The notes: a model not told the origin generated them from the letters alone. A stretch of 64,000 nt of DNA from GWA2-66-18 sp964537395 (GCA_964537395.1 CAZIBN010000002.1:1-64000); one strand, 5' to 3'; shown: positions 43,686 to 53,319, counted from the first letter of the stretch. Numbers and translations: made by a program.

Positions 43686-45627
43686 ACGGCATCAAGTCGC
43701 TCCGGAGGCCGTCATCGCCGCGGTGCTCGCGGCCGCCATCGTGGCACTCCTCGGCGGCGCGTGGGCGCGCGGCCTGTCGGTGTTCTGGAGCGACCTCACC
43801 TATCTGCATCAGGGCTGGCGCGCCGCGCCCGCCCTGCTCGTCGCGGCCGGGCGCGCGCCTCTCTGGGAGCCGTCGCTTTACTTCGGCATGCCGATGGCGG
43901 GCTCCATGCAGGGCGGCCTTTTTTATCCGGCGACGGTCTTCTATTATCTGTTCGGCTTTGCGACCGCGACCGCATTATTCCAGGCCATGCATTTGTTCAC
44001 GGCCGGCTGGCTGTGCGCGCTGTGGCTTCGTTCCTGCCGCCTGTCCTGGGGCGCGAGCCTTGGCGGGGCCTTCCTGTTCGCCTTTGGGGGCGTGATGATC
44101 GCGCGCCTTCCCTTCTTAAATCATCTCGCGACCTTGGCGTGGGCTCCCGCGCTGGCGCTCTTCTTCAGACGCCCCGTGCCGCTGGCGTTGGCGCTCACCT
44201 TGATGGTCCTCGCCGGCTATCCCACCTTCATTCCCGGGTGCGCCGCCGCCGCGTGGATCGCGGCCTATGCGTCGCGCTCCAAAGGCTGGTCCTGGCGCGC
44301 CGGCGTTGTCGATTGGGCCAAGGCGGGGCTCCTCGCGGGCGTATTGGCCGCGGCCCAGCTTCTCCCCGGCTTCGAGCTTGCGTCCCGCTCCCGCCGTTCA
44401 TCCGGCGTCGGCCTGGCGGAGGCTTTGACTTGGGGATTCACGCCGGGCGATCTCCTCCAATGGATCGGGCCGCTGGCCCTCGGGATGAAGAATTTCCATC
44501 CGTCGATCGATTGGACTATGTGCGTGTACCTCGGGCTCATCGGCGCTGCGGCTGCGGCGTATGGTGCTTCTATTTTACCGCGACGCCGCGCGCTGATTCT
44601 TGGCGTGGCCATAGCTTCCGTCGTGGTTCTGACGCTCGGCGCGTCGACCGCTCTCTCGTCGATGCTGTGGCGTGTGCTGCCGCCGCTGCGCCTCGTGCGC
44701 TACCCCGGGAACCTGGCCTATATCGCGATGCTTCCCCTGTCCCTCCTCGCGGCGGCGGGCTTTTCGAATCGGCGGGCGGGGCCGATGCTCGTGCTCGCGT
44801 CGGCGCTTGAGCTTTTGGTGCTCGGCCGGTCTTCGACGCCGCTCGCCACCCGGAGCTTGTTCGTCGAGCCGGGCCCGCTCGTGCGGACCTTGCAGGAGAG
44901 CCAGGGGGACGCGCGCTACCTGATCTCGCCGAAGGCCCTGCAGGCGTCGAGGGGCACGGACATCCTCGACTGGAAGCAGCGCCTGTACGGCCTCACGAAC
45001 GCGCCCTTTCGTTTGCGCGCGGCCGCGAACTTCGGCGAGCCGCTGGTCCCCGCGCCGTCGTACGCGGTGATGGACGCCCTGCTGAGCCTGCCGAGCGCCG
45101 ACGCGGCGGCGGACTGGATGCCCTGGATCGGGGCGTCGCGCCTCCTGACCCCAGAGCGAGTGGATTCGGTGCGCTTGACAGCCGAAGGGCGCGCGCTGTG
45201 GGAAATCTCGAAAGTCCGCGGCCCGGTGTCGCTTGCCTACCAACTGACGTCTAAGGAGGGCTCCGCACTGCCCGCCGTATGGCCGCCGGCGGCACCGACC
45301 GCCGCGCGTTCGCCGCTCACGGTCCGCCGCGAGCGTGAGGACCGTTTTGACGTATCCGGTGATGGCGCGGGCTGGGTCTATGTGTCGGAGCCCCGATTCC
45401 CGGGGTGGAAAACAGTTCTATCCGTTCCGAGCGGTGAACGGGAGGTTGTTGTGGAACCGGCGCTGGGCGCGTTTCAGAAGGTCGAGACGCCGTCCGGGCC
45501 CTGGACCTTGCGCTGGCGCTATGAGCCCGGGCCGTGGCGTCTCGGGTTGCTGCTCGCGTGCTTGTCGTGGATAATGCTCGCGCGGTCTTGGTATCATCGA
45601 GCCGTCGTCTCTGGAGAGATCCGATGA
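43675..45627 (+). CDS. YfhO-like polytopic membrane protein, first of a pair
   Basis: 650 residues from GTG 43675. About twelve membrane segments, then a soluble C-terminal domain with a GAGWVYVSEPRFPGWKTVL segment, the YPGW-like mark of the YfhO family, and a final helix. YfhO proteins are GT-C-like and glycosylate lipoteichoic acid in Bacillus; in diderms their role is unknown but surface glycan decoration is likely. Motif WSDLTYLHQGWRAAP lies in the first loop with an acidic residue, and APLWEPSLYFGMPMAGSMQG is the typical second-loop motif. Overlaps a paralogue by 4 nt. Confidence 0.8.
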   Translation: MSAERHQVAPEAVIAAVLAAAIVALLGGAWARGLSVFWSDLTYLHQGWRAAPALLVAAGRAPLWEPSLYFGMPMAGSMQGGLFYPATVFYYLFGFATATALFQAMHLFTAGWLCALWLRSCRLSWGASLGGAFLFAFGGVMIARLPFLNHLATLAWAPALALFFRRPVPLALALTLMVLAGYPTFIPGCAAAAWIAAYASRSKGWSWRAGVVDWAKAGLLAGVLAAAQLLPGFELASRSRRSSGVGLAEALTWGFTPGDLLQWIGPLALGMKNFHPSIDWTMCVYLGLIGAAAAAYGASILPRRRALILGVAIASVVVLTLGASTALSSMLWRVLPPLRLVRYPGNLAYIAMLPLSLLAAAGFSNRRAGPMLVLASALELLVLGRSSTPLATRSLFVEPGPLVRTLQESQGDARYLISPKALQASRGTDILDWKQRLYGLTNAPFRLRAAANFGEPLVPAPSYAVMDALLSLPSADAAADWMPWIGASRLLTPERVDSVRLTAEGRALWEISKVRGPVSLAYQLTSKEGSALPAVWPPAAPTAARSPLTVRREREDRFDVSGDGAGWVYVSEPRFPGWKTVLSVPSGEREVVVEPALGAFQKVETPSGPWTLRWRYEPGPWRLGLLLACLSWIMLARSWYHRAVVSGEIR

Positions 45628-47474
45628 CCCGCCGGGACCTCATCGTCGTCGGGGCCCTCGCGGCCGCCGTGCTTGCGCTGACCGCCTCCGTGTGGGCTCA
45701 TCCCGGCCAGGCGTTTTTCAACCACGGCGACCTGTATGCCTACCATTGGCCGCTTCGCCATCATACGGCGGCGGCGCTGATCGAAGGCCGGCTCCCTTTC
45801 TGGAACCCGTACATCATGCTCGGTGCTCCCCACGCGGCGAATCCTCAGGCCGCCTTGTTCTATCCTGCCGGCATTCTCGGCTTTCTGCTGCCTGTCATGA
45901 CGTCCCTGGCCTGGGATCAGATCCTGCATCTGCTGTGGGCGGCGCTCGGCACATTTCTTCTCGCGCGCTTCGCACGGTTGCCCCGAGCCGCGGCCGCAGG
46001 CCTCGCGGCCGCTTACGCGCTCTCGCCCTTCCTGATCTACCGCGTGACCGCCGGCATCCCGACGCTTCTCGCGTCGATTTCCTGGATACCATGGGCCTGG
46101 CTTGCGTGGCTCGTCGGCTCCGCGCCGCTTTTGGCCGCCGTCTTCGCGCTCCAGTTCTTCTCCGGCCACCCGCAGTTCCTTGTCATCAACGCCGTCGGCA
46201 TGGGCGTGTTCGCCGCTTCAAAAACTTCTTTGCGCGCGACGAAGACGCTGCTTGCGGGCGCGGGAGGGGCGCTGGCCTTGGCCGCGGTGCAATGGCTGCC
46301 GACTCTCGAGCTGCTGCGCGGCTCCAACCGCTCGGCCTGGCCGGAGCAATTCCGGGCCGCCTACTCCCTGCGCCCGGCTGACCTTCTGATGTGGCTGTCT
46401 CCCGGCGCCCTTGGCACGCCGCTCAACGGCGGCTGGGGCGACGCGGTGTCCGTGTTCTATGAGAGCGGCGGCGTATGGCTTGGCTGCGTCATGCTGGCGC
46501 TTGCGGCCGGCGGCCTCCTGCGCGGGCGCTCGCGGCTGGGGCCGGTCCTTCTTGTCGTGCTCGGCGCCATTCTCGCGCTCGGCGCCAACGGCCCCATTGC
46601 CCCGCTTCTCAACGCACCGGGATTCTCCTATCTGCGCACGCCTTCGCGCTGGTCCTTCCTTTCCCTGTGGGGCCTCTGGCTTCTCGCGGGCGCTGGCGCG
46701 CGCGTGGTGTTCTCGGCCCCCTCGCAAAAGCGCGTGAAGGAAGCGCTTTCGCTCGTTCCGCTCATCGTGCTGGCGGAACTCGCCCTCTGGGACTCAGGAT
46801 TTCTCAAGTCCGCGAATGCACGCTCGTTCACGGCGGCGAGCCCTGCCGTGGTCGAGCGCCTGGCCGGCCGCTCCACGCGCATGCTCACCGATCCCGAGCT
46901 CGCCAATCCGAACAAGGCGGTCGCCTATCGGATGCGCAACGCCAACGGCTACGAGGCATTTTATCCCGGATCCGCCGCGCAGTGGGCTTATCTGGCAGAG
47001 GGTAAGCCGGCCGCGGACCCAAGCTGGGTGCTCGTCTCTCGATGGAAGTCGGAGGCGGCAACGCGAGCGGGCGTGTCCGCCCGCTTATCCAGGGAAGGCA
47101 TCGAGGAGCGGGCCGACGCCTGGCCGCTGGCCACCTTTCTTGACGCAAAAGGCGGACGCGTGACGCCCGATCCTCTTCTCGTGATCGACCGCCCCGAGAG
47201 TTGGCGGGTGACCGGGGCCGTGCCGAAGGGCGCCGTTGCGGTGGCGCTCGCTGAGACGCGTTGGCCGGGCTGGAGCGCCGCCTTGGATGGTCGCGCCGCG
47301 CCGCTCGCTCCGTGGGGCCCCGCTTTTCATCTCGTGAAGTTGGATCGGGGCGCCTCGGCGCTCGAATTAAGCTTCGATTTCTCACCGACGCGGTGGTTCT
47401 GGTGGGCCGCGCTGTCGGCGGCGGCCTGGGCGCTGTGGTTCGCGGCGCTTGCCCTGCGCATGGAGCCTTCATGA
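45624..47474 (+). CDS. YfhO-like polytopic membrane protein, second of a pair
   Basis: 616 residues from ATG 45624 (ATGA overlap). Same plan as its neighbour: FNHGDLYAYHWPLRHHTAAA and LPFWNPYIMLGAPHAANPQA in the first loops, about twelve membrane segments, and a C-terminal soluble domain with ALAETRWPGWSAALDGR. The two share motifs but have diverged widely. Paired YfhO genes may build a heteromeric or sequential glycosyl-transfer system. Overlaps the flippase-like gene by 4 nt. Confidence 0.82.
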   Translation: MTRRDLIVVGALAAAVLALTASVWAHPGQAFFNHGDLYAYHWPLRHHTAAALIEGRLPFWNPYIMLGAPHAANPQAALFYPAGILGFLLPVMTSLAWDQILHLLWAALGTFLLARFARLPRAAAAGLAAAYALSPFLIYRVTAGIPTLLASISWIPWAWLAWLVGSAPLLAAVFALQFFSGHPQFLVINAVGMGVFAASKTSLRATKTLLAGAGGALALAAVQWLPTLELLRGSNRSAWPEQFRAAYSLRPADLLMWLSPGALGTPLNGGWGDAVSVFYESGGVWLGCVMLALAAGGLLRGRSRLGPVLLVVLGAILALGANGPIAPLLNAPGFSYLRTPSRWSFLSLWGLWLLAGAGARVVFSAPSQKRVKEALSLVPLIVLAELALWDSGFLKSANARSFTAASPAVVERLAGRSTRMLTDPELANPNKAVAYRMRNANGYEAFYPGSAAQWAYLAEGKPAADPSWVLVSRWKSEAATRAGVSARLSREGIEERADAWPLATFLDAKGGRVTPDPLLVIDRPESWRVTGAVPKGAVAVALAETRWPGWSAALDGRAAPLAPWGPAFHLVKLDRGASALELSFDFSPTRWFWWAALSAAAWALWFAALALRMEPS

Positions 47475-48463
47475 GCCGAAAAAAAATAATATCAGGCGTC
47501 GTCGCCTTCGCCATCACGGGGTTCTTCCTGTGGCTGGCCCTGCGCAAGGTCGAATTCGCGGCTCTCGGCTCGGCGCTGTCGTCGGCGCGCCTGGTCTGGC
47601 TGATCCCGATGGTCGTCATCATCTATGTCGACCTGCTCGTACGGGCCGTGCGCTGGCGTGTTCTGCTTTCACGCACGCGCGACCTGCCAGCGCCGGTGTG
47701 GGACCTTTTCAAGCTTTCGGCGATCGGACTTGCTGTCAACAACGTCCTGCTGCTTCGCCTCGGCGAGCTCGCGCGCGCGGGCCTAGCGGCCCGGCGCCTG
47801 GGCATTCCCGTCGCCGCGTCGCTGGCGAGCGTGGCCATCGAGCGCGCACTCGACGTGGCCGCCCTTCTGACCATCTTCGTGCTCGCCACCCGGCTCGCGC
47901 CCGGCATCGTCCCGGCGCAGGTCGTGCAGGCGGCGATGCTGCTGCTCGCGGGCGCGATCGGGGCTTTGATCGTCCTGGCCGCGGCGGAGAGCTCGCTCGA
48001 GCCCGAGGGCTTCGCCGAGCGCCGCCTGCGCCCCTGGCCGCGCGTGCATCATTTCGTCGAACAGCTGGCGCTGGGCGCCGCGGTGCTGCGCTCGCCCGTC
48101 TCGGCGGCGAAGGCCGCGCTGCTGAGCCTCGTGCTGTGGTCCGTGGACGCGGCCTTGTATTGGGCGGCGGCACACGCGATGAGCCTCGGCGCCATCATGG
48201 ATTATCCTCGCGCGGTCCTGACCCTCTCGTGGGCGGGCGCGATCTCCGCGATCCCGGCCGCTCCCGGCGGGATCGGCACGTTCGAGGCTTTCGTCGCGTC
48301 GATCCTGCACACCTTCGGCGCCACGCCGGAGATCGCGCTGGCCTACGCGCTTCTGACGCACATGATCATGTATCTTCTGGTGACGGTGACGGGGCTCGTG
48401 TTCCTGTCGCGCGAGGGCGTGTCGCTCGCGCAGCTGGCCGAGCAGGTCGAGCAAAAAAAATGA
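47471..48463 (+). CDS. Lysylphosphatidylglycerol synthase TM-like / flippase-like protein
   Basis: 330 residues from ATG 47471. About eight membrane helices with motifs of the LPG_synthase_TM (AglD/YbhN) family: DLLVRAVRWRVLLSRT, LSAIGLAVNNVLLLRLGELA, and SWAGAISAIPAAPGGIGTFE. These proteins assist lipid-linked sugar transfer or lipid flipping. The gene ends in a run of eight A residues (CAAAAAAAATGA) in which the next start codon is embedded, so a minus-one slip would fuse it to the methyltransferase. Confidence 0.85.
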   Translation: MSRKKIISGVVAFAITGFFLWLALRKVEFAALGSALSSARLVWLIPMVVIIYVDLLVRAVRWRVLLSRTRDLPAPVWDLFKLSAIGLAVNNVLLLRLGELARAGLAARRLGIPVAASLASVAIERALDVAALLTIFVLATRLAPGIVPAQVVQAAMLLLAGAIGALIVLAAAESSLEPEGFAERRLRPWPRVHHFVEQLALGAAVLRSPVSAAKAALLSLVLWSVDAALYWAAAHAMSLGAIMDYPRAVLTLSWAGAISAIPAAPGGIGTFEAFVASILHTFGATPEIALAYALLTHMIMYLLVTVTGLVFLSREGVSLAQLAEQVEQKK

Positions 48464-49485
48464 AGCTGAATCTCCTGGCGATTCTGGCGTGCCCTGTCTG
48501 CGGCGGCGATCTCAAGTTCGCCGTCCTCGAGGCGTACCCGCGCCATGACGCCGAGATCGAGGAGGCGGTGCTCGCCTGTAAGCTGTGCGCCCGTGAGTAT
48601 CCGGTGACCGGCGGCGTGCCGCGCCTGCGTCCGCCGAGCCCTGTCGCGCGCGCGACCGCCAAGACGCGTGACGCGTTCGGCTGGGAGTGGCTGCGCTATC
48701 CCGGGTCTCTTCCCGGCGACAAGGAGACGTTCCTCGAGGAGACTTTGCTGCCGCCGCATGAGTTCGAGGGGAAGCTCGTCCTCGACGCGGGCTGCGGCAT
48801 GGGCCGCTACAGCGCCGTCGCTCTCTCTTTAGGCGCCGAGGTCGTGGCGGTCGACATGTCCGAGAGCCTGCAGCGGGTCGTGGCTCTCGCTCAAACGCAG
48901 CCCAAGCTCCACCCTGTCGAGGCCGACCTGCTCCATCCGCCTTTCAAGAAGGGCATCTTCGACGTCGCCTACAGCCAGGGCGTGCTGCACCACACCGCTG
49001 ACACGCACGCCGCGTTCAAGGCCGTAGCGGCGCTCATCAAGCCGAGAGGCCTTTTGTCCGTGTGGCTGTACGGCAAGGCTGGGCGGTACTCCGACTTCGC
49101 GTCGAACCCGCTCAAGCCCGGCCGCGACTGGATCGCGCGGTACCGCCGCCTGGCGTGGTGGATCGTCCTCCTCCGCCACATCCTCAGCGACTTCGTGCGC
49201 GTGTTCACGACGCGCATGCCCGTCTCCATCGTCTACGCGCTTTGCTATCCGCTGACCTGGCTCGGCGTCGTGCCCGGCATCAAGTGGTTCACCTATTCCG
49301 TGGATCCGCGCTATCAGGTCCGTCTCATCGAGAACTTCGATTGGATCTCGCCGCCCTATCAGTGGCACCACACGAAGGAAGAGCTTCTTCGCTGGTACAG
49401 CGAAGAGGGCTTTTCGGTCGTCAACGTCCTGCCGCACGGGCTCGTGCCCAAGCCCGGGGTCCTCGGCCGCAAGAACTCGAAATGA
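48460..49485 (+). CDS. SAM-dependent methyltransferase with N-terminal zinc ribbon
   Basis: 341 residues from ATG 48460. A Trm112-like ribbon (LACPVCGGDL, then ACKLCAREYPVTGGVPRL) with four cysteines precedes a class I methyltransferase (LVLDAGCGMGRYSAVALS, VVAVDMSE, YSQGVLHHT). The C-terminal part (about 210-290) contains two amphipathic or membrane-associated helices. It probably modifies a glycan or lipid intermediate in this cluster; no target is evident. Translationally coupled on both sides. Confidence 0.85.
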   Translation: MKLNLLAILACPVCGGDLKFAVLEAYPRHDAEIEEAVLACKLCAREYPVTGGVPRLRPPSPVARATAKTRDAFGWEWLRYPGSLPGDKETFLEETLLPPHEFEGKLVLDAGCGMGRYSAVALSLGAEVVAVDMSESLQRVVALAQTQPKLHPVEADLLHPPFKKGIFDVAYSQGVLHHTADTHAAFKAVAALIKPRGLLSVWLYGKAGRYSDFASNPLKPGRDWIARYRRLAWWIVLLRHILSDFVRVFTTRMPVSIVYALCYPLTWLGVVPGIKWFTYSVDPRYQVRLIENFDWISPPYQWHHTKEELLRWYSEEGFSVVNVLPHGLVPKPGVLGRKNSK

Positions 49486-50597
49486 AGGCTCCGCGCACCC
49501 GGGTCGTCATGGTGAGCGCCGGCTTCTGGCCCGCCGTGGGGGGCGCAGAGCGGCAGGCGCTTGAGCTTTCGCGTGAACTGCGCGCGCGCGGCACGGACGT
49601 GATCGTGCTCACGCGCCGTATCGGCGGCGCCGCTCCCCGCGAGGACGTCCACGGCGTGCCGGTGCGGCGGCTGCCGGTGTTCGGGACCGGCGCGCTCGAC
49701 TCGCTGAGCTTTCTTTTCGGCGCGCTCGGCTGGCTGCTCAAGCATGAGGGCGGGTACGACGCGATCCACGCGCACCTCGCCGGCTCGCCCGCGCTCGCGG
49801 CGGCCCTGGCCGGGCGCCTGCTTGGGAAGCCCGTCCTTGTCAAGCTCGGCGGGGGGCGCGGCATCGGCGAGCTCGCGGCTTCTTCCCGCACGCGCCTCGG
49901 CCGTCTGAAGCTCCGTCTTCTGGCTCTTCTTAATCCCCGCTTTCTCGCCGTGGTCCCCGACCTTGCCGCCGAGGCGCGCGAGCATCTCGGCGGTGCGGCG
50001 ATCGAGGTCCTGCCCAACGGCGTGGACGTGAACCGCTATAAGCCCGTCTCTGCGCAGGAGAAGCAGGTCCTGCGCGCCCGCCTCGGCTGGACGGGAACGG
50101 TATTCCTTTACACGGGACGGCTTTCGTGGGAGAAGCGCCTGCCTTGGTTCTCGAAGATCTGGAACGAAGCGACGAAGGGCCGCGAAGCGACCTTGATCCT
50201 CGTCGGCGAAGGCGCCGAGGCCATCCCTCAGGACGGTCGCGTCCGCGTCCTGCCTTCCGTCGACGACGCGGCCGAGCTCTACGCCGCGGCCGATGCGTTC
50301 GTCCTGCCTTCGGTGTCCGAAGGCCTGTCGAACTCTCTGCTCGAGGCGATGGCCTCGGGCCTCCCGGTGATCGCGAGCGCGGTCGGCGGGACCGCCGAAA
50401 CGCTCGTAGACGGCGTCACGGGGCTGATGTTCGCGCGCGACGACGACAAGGCCGCGGCGGCCTGCGTGCGCCGCGTGCTCGACGAGCCGGAGCTGGCCGC
50501 GCGGCTGGGAGCCGGCGCCCGACGCGAGTGCCTGGAGCGCTACGCGCTGTCCCGGGTCGCGGCGCGCCTCGAGGAGCTGTACCGGGGAGCGCCGTGA
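49482..50597 (+). CDS. GT4-family glycosyltransferase
   Basis: 371 residues, GT-B fold. N-terminal acceptor region VVMVSAGFWPAVGGAERQAL, middle NGVDVNRYKP, VFLYTGRLSWEKRLP and LILVGEG, and the family E-x7-E motif in VLPSVSEGLSNSLLEAMASG. It transfers a sugar from a nucleotide-sugar to a lipid-linked or capsular acceptor in the cytoplasm. Starts inside the stop of the methyltransferase gene (ATGA). Confidence 0.93.
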   Translation: MKAPRTRVVMVSAGFWPAVGGAERQALELSRELRARGTDVIVLTRRIGGAAPREDVHGVPVRRLPVFGTGALDSLSFLFGALGWLLKHEGGYDAIHAHLAGSPALAAALAGRLLGKPVLVKLGGGRGIGELAASSRTRLGRLKLRLLALLNPRFLAVVPDLAAEAREHLGGAAIEVLPNGVDVNRYKPVSAQEKQVLRARLGWTGTVFLYTGRLSWEKRLPWFSKIWNEATKGREATLILVGEGAEAIPQDGRVRVLPSVDDAAELYAAADAFVLPSVSEGLSNSLLEAMASGLPVIASAVGGTAETLVDGVTGLMFARDDDKAAAACVRRVLDEPELAARLGAGARRECLERYALSRVAARLEELYRGAP

Positions 50598-50632
50598 GAT
50601 CGGACTTTGGTATCTTTCTCTTTTAAGAGAAC

Positions 50633-52561
50633 ATGTGCGGCATCTGCGGCGTCGTTTACGGTGACGGGCGGGCTCCCGATAAGGGGGTCCTCAAGCGCGC
50701 CAACGACGCGATCGCGCACCGCGGCCCCGACGACGAGGGCTATCACATCGACGGCCCCGCCGGCCTCGCGATGCGCCGGCTCGCCATCATCGATCTCAAT
50801 ACCGGCCACCAGCCGATCTCCTATGCCGATGAATCGCTGTGGGTCGTCCTCAACGGCGAGATCTACAACTACCTCGAGCTGAGGGCCGAGCTCGAGGCCA
50901 AGGGCCACAAGTTCTCGACCAAATCCGACACCGAGGTCGTCCTCGCGCTGTACCAGGACCTGGGCCCGAAGTGCGTGGAGAAGCTGCGCGGGATGTTCGC
51001 CTTCGCCGTCTGGGATAAGACGAAGAAGAAGCTCTTCATCGCGCGCGACCGCATCGGCAAGAAGCCTCTGTGCTACGCGCTCCGTCCGGACGGGACCTTG
51101 CTGTTCGGCTCCGAGCTGCGCTGCCTGTTCGCGCTCGATGCGACCCTGTCGCGCGAGATCGATCCCGTCGCGGTGGACATGTACCTCACCCTTCAATACA
51201 TCCCCTCTCCGCGCTCGATCTACTCCTCGGTCCGCAAGCTCCCTCCGGCCCACACGCTGACGTGGGAGAACGGAAAGATAGCGGTTGATCGTTATTGGGA
51301 TCTGCCCATCGGCCAGAAGCCGATCACCGACGACTTCGAAGAGGCCAAGGGGATTCTTCGCTCGACCCTGACGGAGGCGACACGCCTGCGCATGATCTCG
51401 GACGTGCCGCTCGGGGCGTTCCTGTCCGGCGGCGTGGATTCCTCGATCATCGTCGCACTCATGTCGGGGCTGTCGTCGAAGCCCGTGAAGACGTTCTCGG
51501 TCGGCTTCGACGAGGAGCGCTTCAGCGAGACGAAGTTCGCGCGGATCATCGCCGACCGTTACAAGACCGACCACACCGAGTTCATCGTCAAGACCGAGAT
51601 GGCCGACGTGCTCCCCAAGCTCGCCTGGCATTACGGCGAGCCCTACGCCGACGCCTCGGCCCTGCCGAGCTACTACGTCGCGCGCGAGACGCGCAAGTTC
51701 GTCACCGTGGCGCTCAACGGCGACGGCGGCGACGAGAACTTCGCGGGCTACATCCGCTACTTCGCGATGAAGGCCGCCCGCCTGACCGACGCGCTGCCGG
51801 GGCCCGTGCTGTCGGCGCTGCGCGCCGGCGCCGAGCTGCTCCCCGAGCACGACGCGCCCCTGGGCAATGTCTGGCGCGCCAAGCGCTTCCTGCGCTCGAT
51901 CCTCTCCGCCGACCTGCCGGGACGCCATCTCAAGATGGTCGGCTTCTTCTCCGAGGACGACAAGCCCGCTCTTTACAGCGACGCCTTCAAGGCGCGCCTG
52001 GGCTCCTCGATCGGCGAGGCCCTGCGCTACATCCGCGCGGCTTTCGACTCGTGCAAGGGCGAGGACTTCGTCAACCGCATGCTGTGCGTGGACTTCAAGA
52101 CCTATCTCCCCGAATGCCTGATGGCCAAGGTGGACGTCGCCACGATGGCGTGCTCGCTCGAAGGTCGTTCCCCGCTTTTAGATCACGTTTTCGTCGAGAC
52201 CGCCTTCCGCATGCCCGGCGACTGGAAGCTCAAGGGCCTGCGCGGCCACAAGTTCATCATGAAGGAGGCCTTCAAGGACCTTCTGCCCAAGGAGATCCTC
52301 GATCGCCCGAAGATGGGCTTCGGCATCCCGCTCGGCGCGTGGTTCCGCGGCGGCCTCAAGAATTTCTGGGAAGAGAACGTGCTCTCGAAGAAAGCCCTGG
52401 CGCGCGGCTACTTCAACGAGGCGACCTTGCGCGGCCTCTGGGCCGAGCACCAAAGCGGCAAGCGCGACAACGGCTATCGTTTGTGGGCGCTGCTGATGCT
52501 GGAGCTTTTTCACCGTCATGCCGACGAGGCGATCTCCGCGCCCGAGATCGCCGCACGGTAA
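50633..52561 (+). CDS. asnB: Asparagine synthase (glutamine-hydrolysing) family
   Basis: 642 residues. N-terminal Ntn glutaminase (MCGICGVVYGDG with catalytic Cys2, then AHRGPDDEG and FNGE-like LNGEIYNY) and C-terminal synthetase with PP-loop LSGGVDSSI near residue 264-272 and ALNGDGGDENFAGY. It makes asparagine, but copies inside polysaccharide clusters often amidate sugar carboxylates, so a role in glycan modification is possible. A TATCTT box lies 16 nt before the ATG with a weak AAGAGA site. A 44-bp palindrome follows the stop. Confidence 0.94.
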   Translation: MCGICGVVYGDGRAPDKGVLKRANDAIAHRGPDDEGYHIDGPAGLAMRRLAIIDLNTGHQPISYADESLWVVLNGEIYNYLELRAELEAKGHKFSTKSDTEVVLALYQDLGPKCVEKLRGMFAFAVWDKTKKKLFIARDRIGKKPLCYALRPDGTLLFGSELRCLFALDATLSREIDPVAVDMYLTLQYIPSPRSIYSSVRKLPPAHTLTWENGKIAVDRYWDLPIGQKPITDDFEEAKGILRSTLTEATRLRMISDVPLGAFLSGGVDSSIIVALMSGLSSKPVKTFSVGFDEERFSETKFARIIADRYKTDHTEFIVKTEMADVLPKLAWHYGEPYADASALPSYYVARETRKFVTVALNGDGGDENFAGYIRYFAMKAARLTDALPGPVLSALRAGAELLPEHDAPLGNVWRAKRFLRSILSADLPGRHLKMVGFFSEDDKPALYSDAFKARLGSSIGEALRYIRAAFDSCKGEDFVNRMLCVDFKTYLPECLMAKVDVATMACSLEGRSPLLDHVFVETAFRMPGDWKLKGLRGHKFIMKEAFKDLLPKEILDRPKMGFGIPLGAWFRGGLKNFWEENVLSKKALARGYFNEATLRGLWAEHQSGKRDNGYRLWALLMLELFHRHADEAISAPEIAAR

Positions 52562-52566
52562 GCGGA

Positions 52567-52610
52567 AGTTATCCCCAGCACTTTCAACGTTGGAAGTACT
52601 GGGGATAAAA
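52567..52610. repeat. 44-bp palindromic repeat, copy 3
   Basis: AGTTATCCCCAGCACTTTCAAC and its imperfect complement with core AACGTT. It starts 5 nt after the asnB stop, in the gap converging on marC. Confidence 0.75.
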
Positions 52611-52639
52611 GGGTAAGGCGAAGCCTGGCATTGAGGGAA

Positions 52640-52655
52640 CTGTTTCCGGAAACAG
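52640..52655. repeat. Palindrome CTGTTTCCGGAAACAG next to marC stop
   Basis: Perfect 16-bp palindrome directly abutting the marC stop codon at 52656. A one-mismatch copy is at 53320-53335, so the two bracket marC; the shared block extends to AACTGTTYCCGGAAACAGCT. Confidence 0.65.
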
Positions 52656-53267
52656 CTACCCGAGCTTTAAGGCGGACAGGATCAGTTGGACGCCGATGGC
52701 GGCCAACAGCAATCCCATCAGACGCGTGATGATGTTGAGGAGGGTGGGGGAGAGCTTTTTGGCGCTGTCGGCCGCCAAGGTCAGCACCCAGTAGCTGATA
52801 AAAGCTACTAAGGCGATCGCCACGTAGAAGATGGCCTTCTGTGGGAGGTTGGTGGCGCGTCCGGCGAGCACGATCGAGGTGGTGATGGCGCCGGGGCCCG
52901 CCAGGAGGGGGACCGCCAGAGGCGTGATCGCGATGTCATCCTTGCTCATGCCCTCGGCGAACTCCTCGGGCGTCTCCTTCATCGGAGATTTTTGGGCGCG
53001 GATCATGTCGAGCGAGGACAGCAGGAGCACGAGACCGCCGGCGATCTGGAAGGCGGGCAGGGTGATCCCGAACAGCTTGAAGATCGCCGGGCCGAGGGCC
53101 GCGAACGCGCCCATGACGCCCGCGCAGGTGATGCAGGCCGTGCGTGCCATGCGGCGGCGCTGCTCGGCGGTGTCGCGGGCCGTCATCGCGAGGAAGGTCG
53201 GGACCGCAGCGAAGGGGTCCACGATCGCGAAGAGGGAGCCGAACGTCAGGAACGCGTATTCCATCAT
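52656..53267 (-). CDS. marC: MarC-family integral membrane protein
   Basis: 203 residues with six predicted helices. Family marks: GSLFAIVDPFAAVPTFLAMT, TLPAFQIAGGLVLLLSSLDM and PLAVPLLAGPGAITTSIVL. The MarC (UPF0056) family's biochemical role is unsettled. The gene is alone on the minus strand among plus-strand glycan genes. TAAAAT ends 9 nt before the start ATG 53267 and there is no Shine-Dalgarno. Confidence 0.92.
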   Translation of the reverse strand: MMEYAFLTFGSLFAIVDPFAAVPTFLAMTARDTAEQRRRMARTACITCAGVMGAFAALGPAIFKLFGITLPAFQIAGGLVLLLSSLDMIRAQKSPMKETPEEFAEGMSKDDIAITPLAVPLLAGPGAITTSIVLAGRATNLPQKAIFYVAIALVAFISYWVLTLAADSAKKLSPTLLNIITRLMGLLLAAIGVQLILSALKLG

Positions 53268-53319
53268 GACCCGGTTATTTTAGCCTTTCCTTCCCGCCGT
53301 GCGCGTTGCTCCCGGTCAA

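Noticed and set aside
47449..49485. 678-codon plus-strand frame as one large methyltransferase
   Set aside because: The first 337 codons are out of frame with the membrane protein at 47471 and look like a shadow; the family N-terminus begins at 48460.
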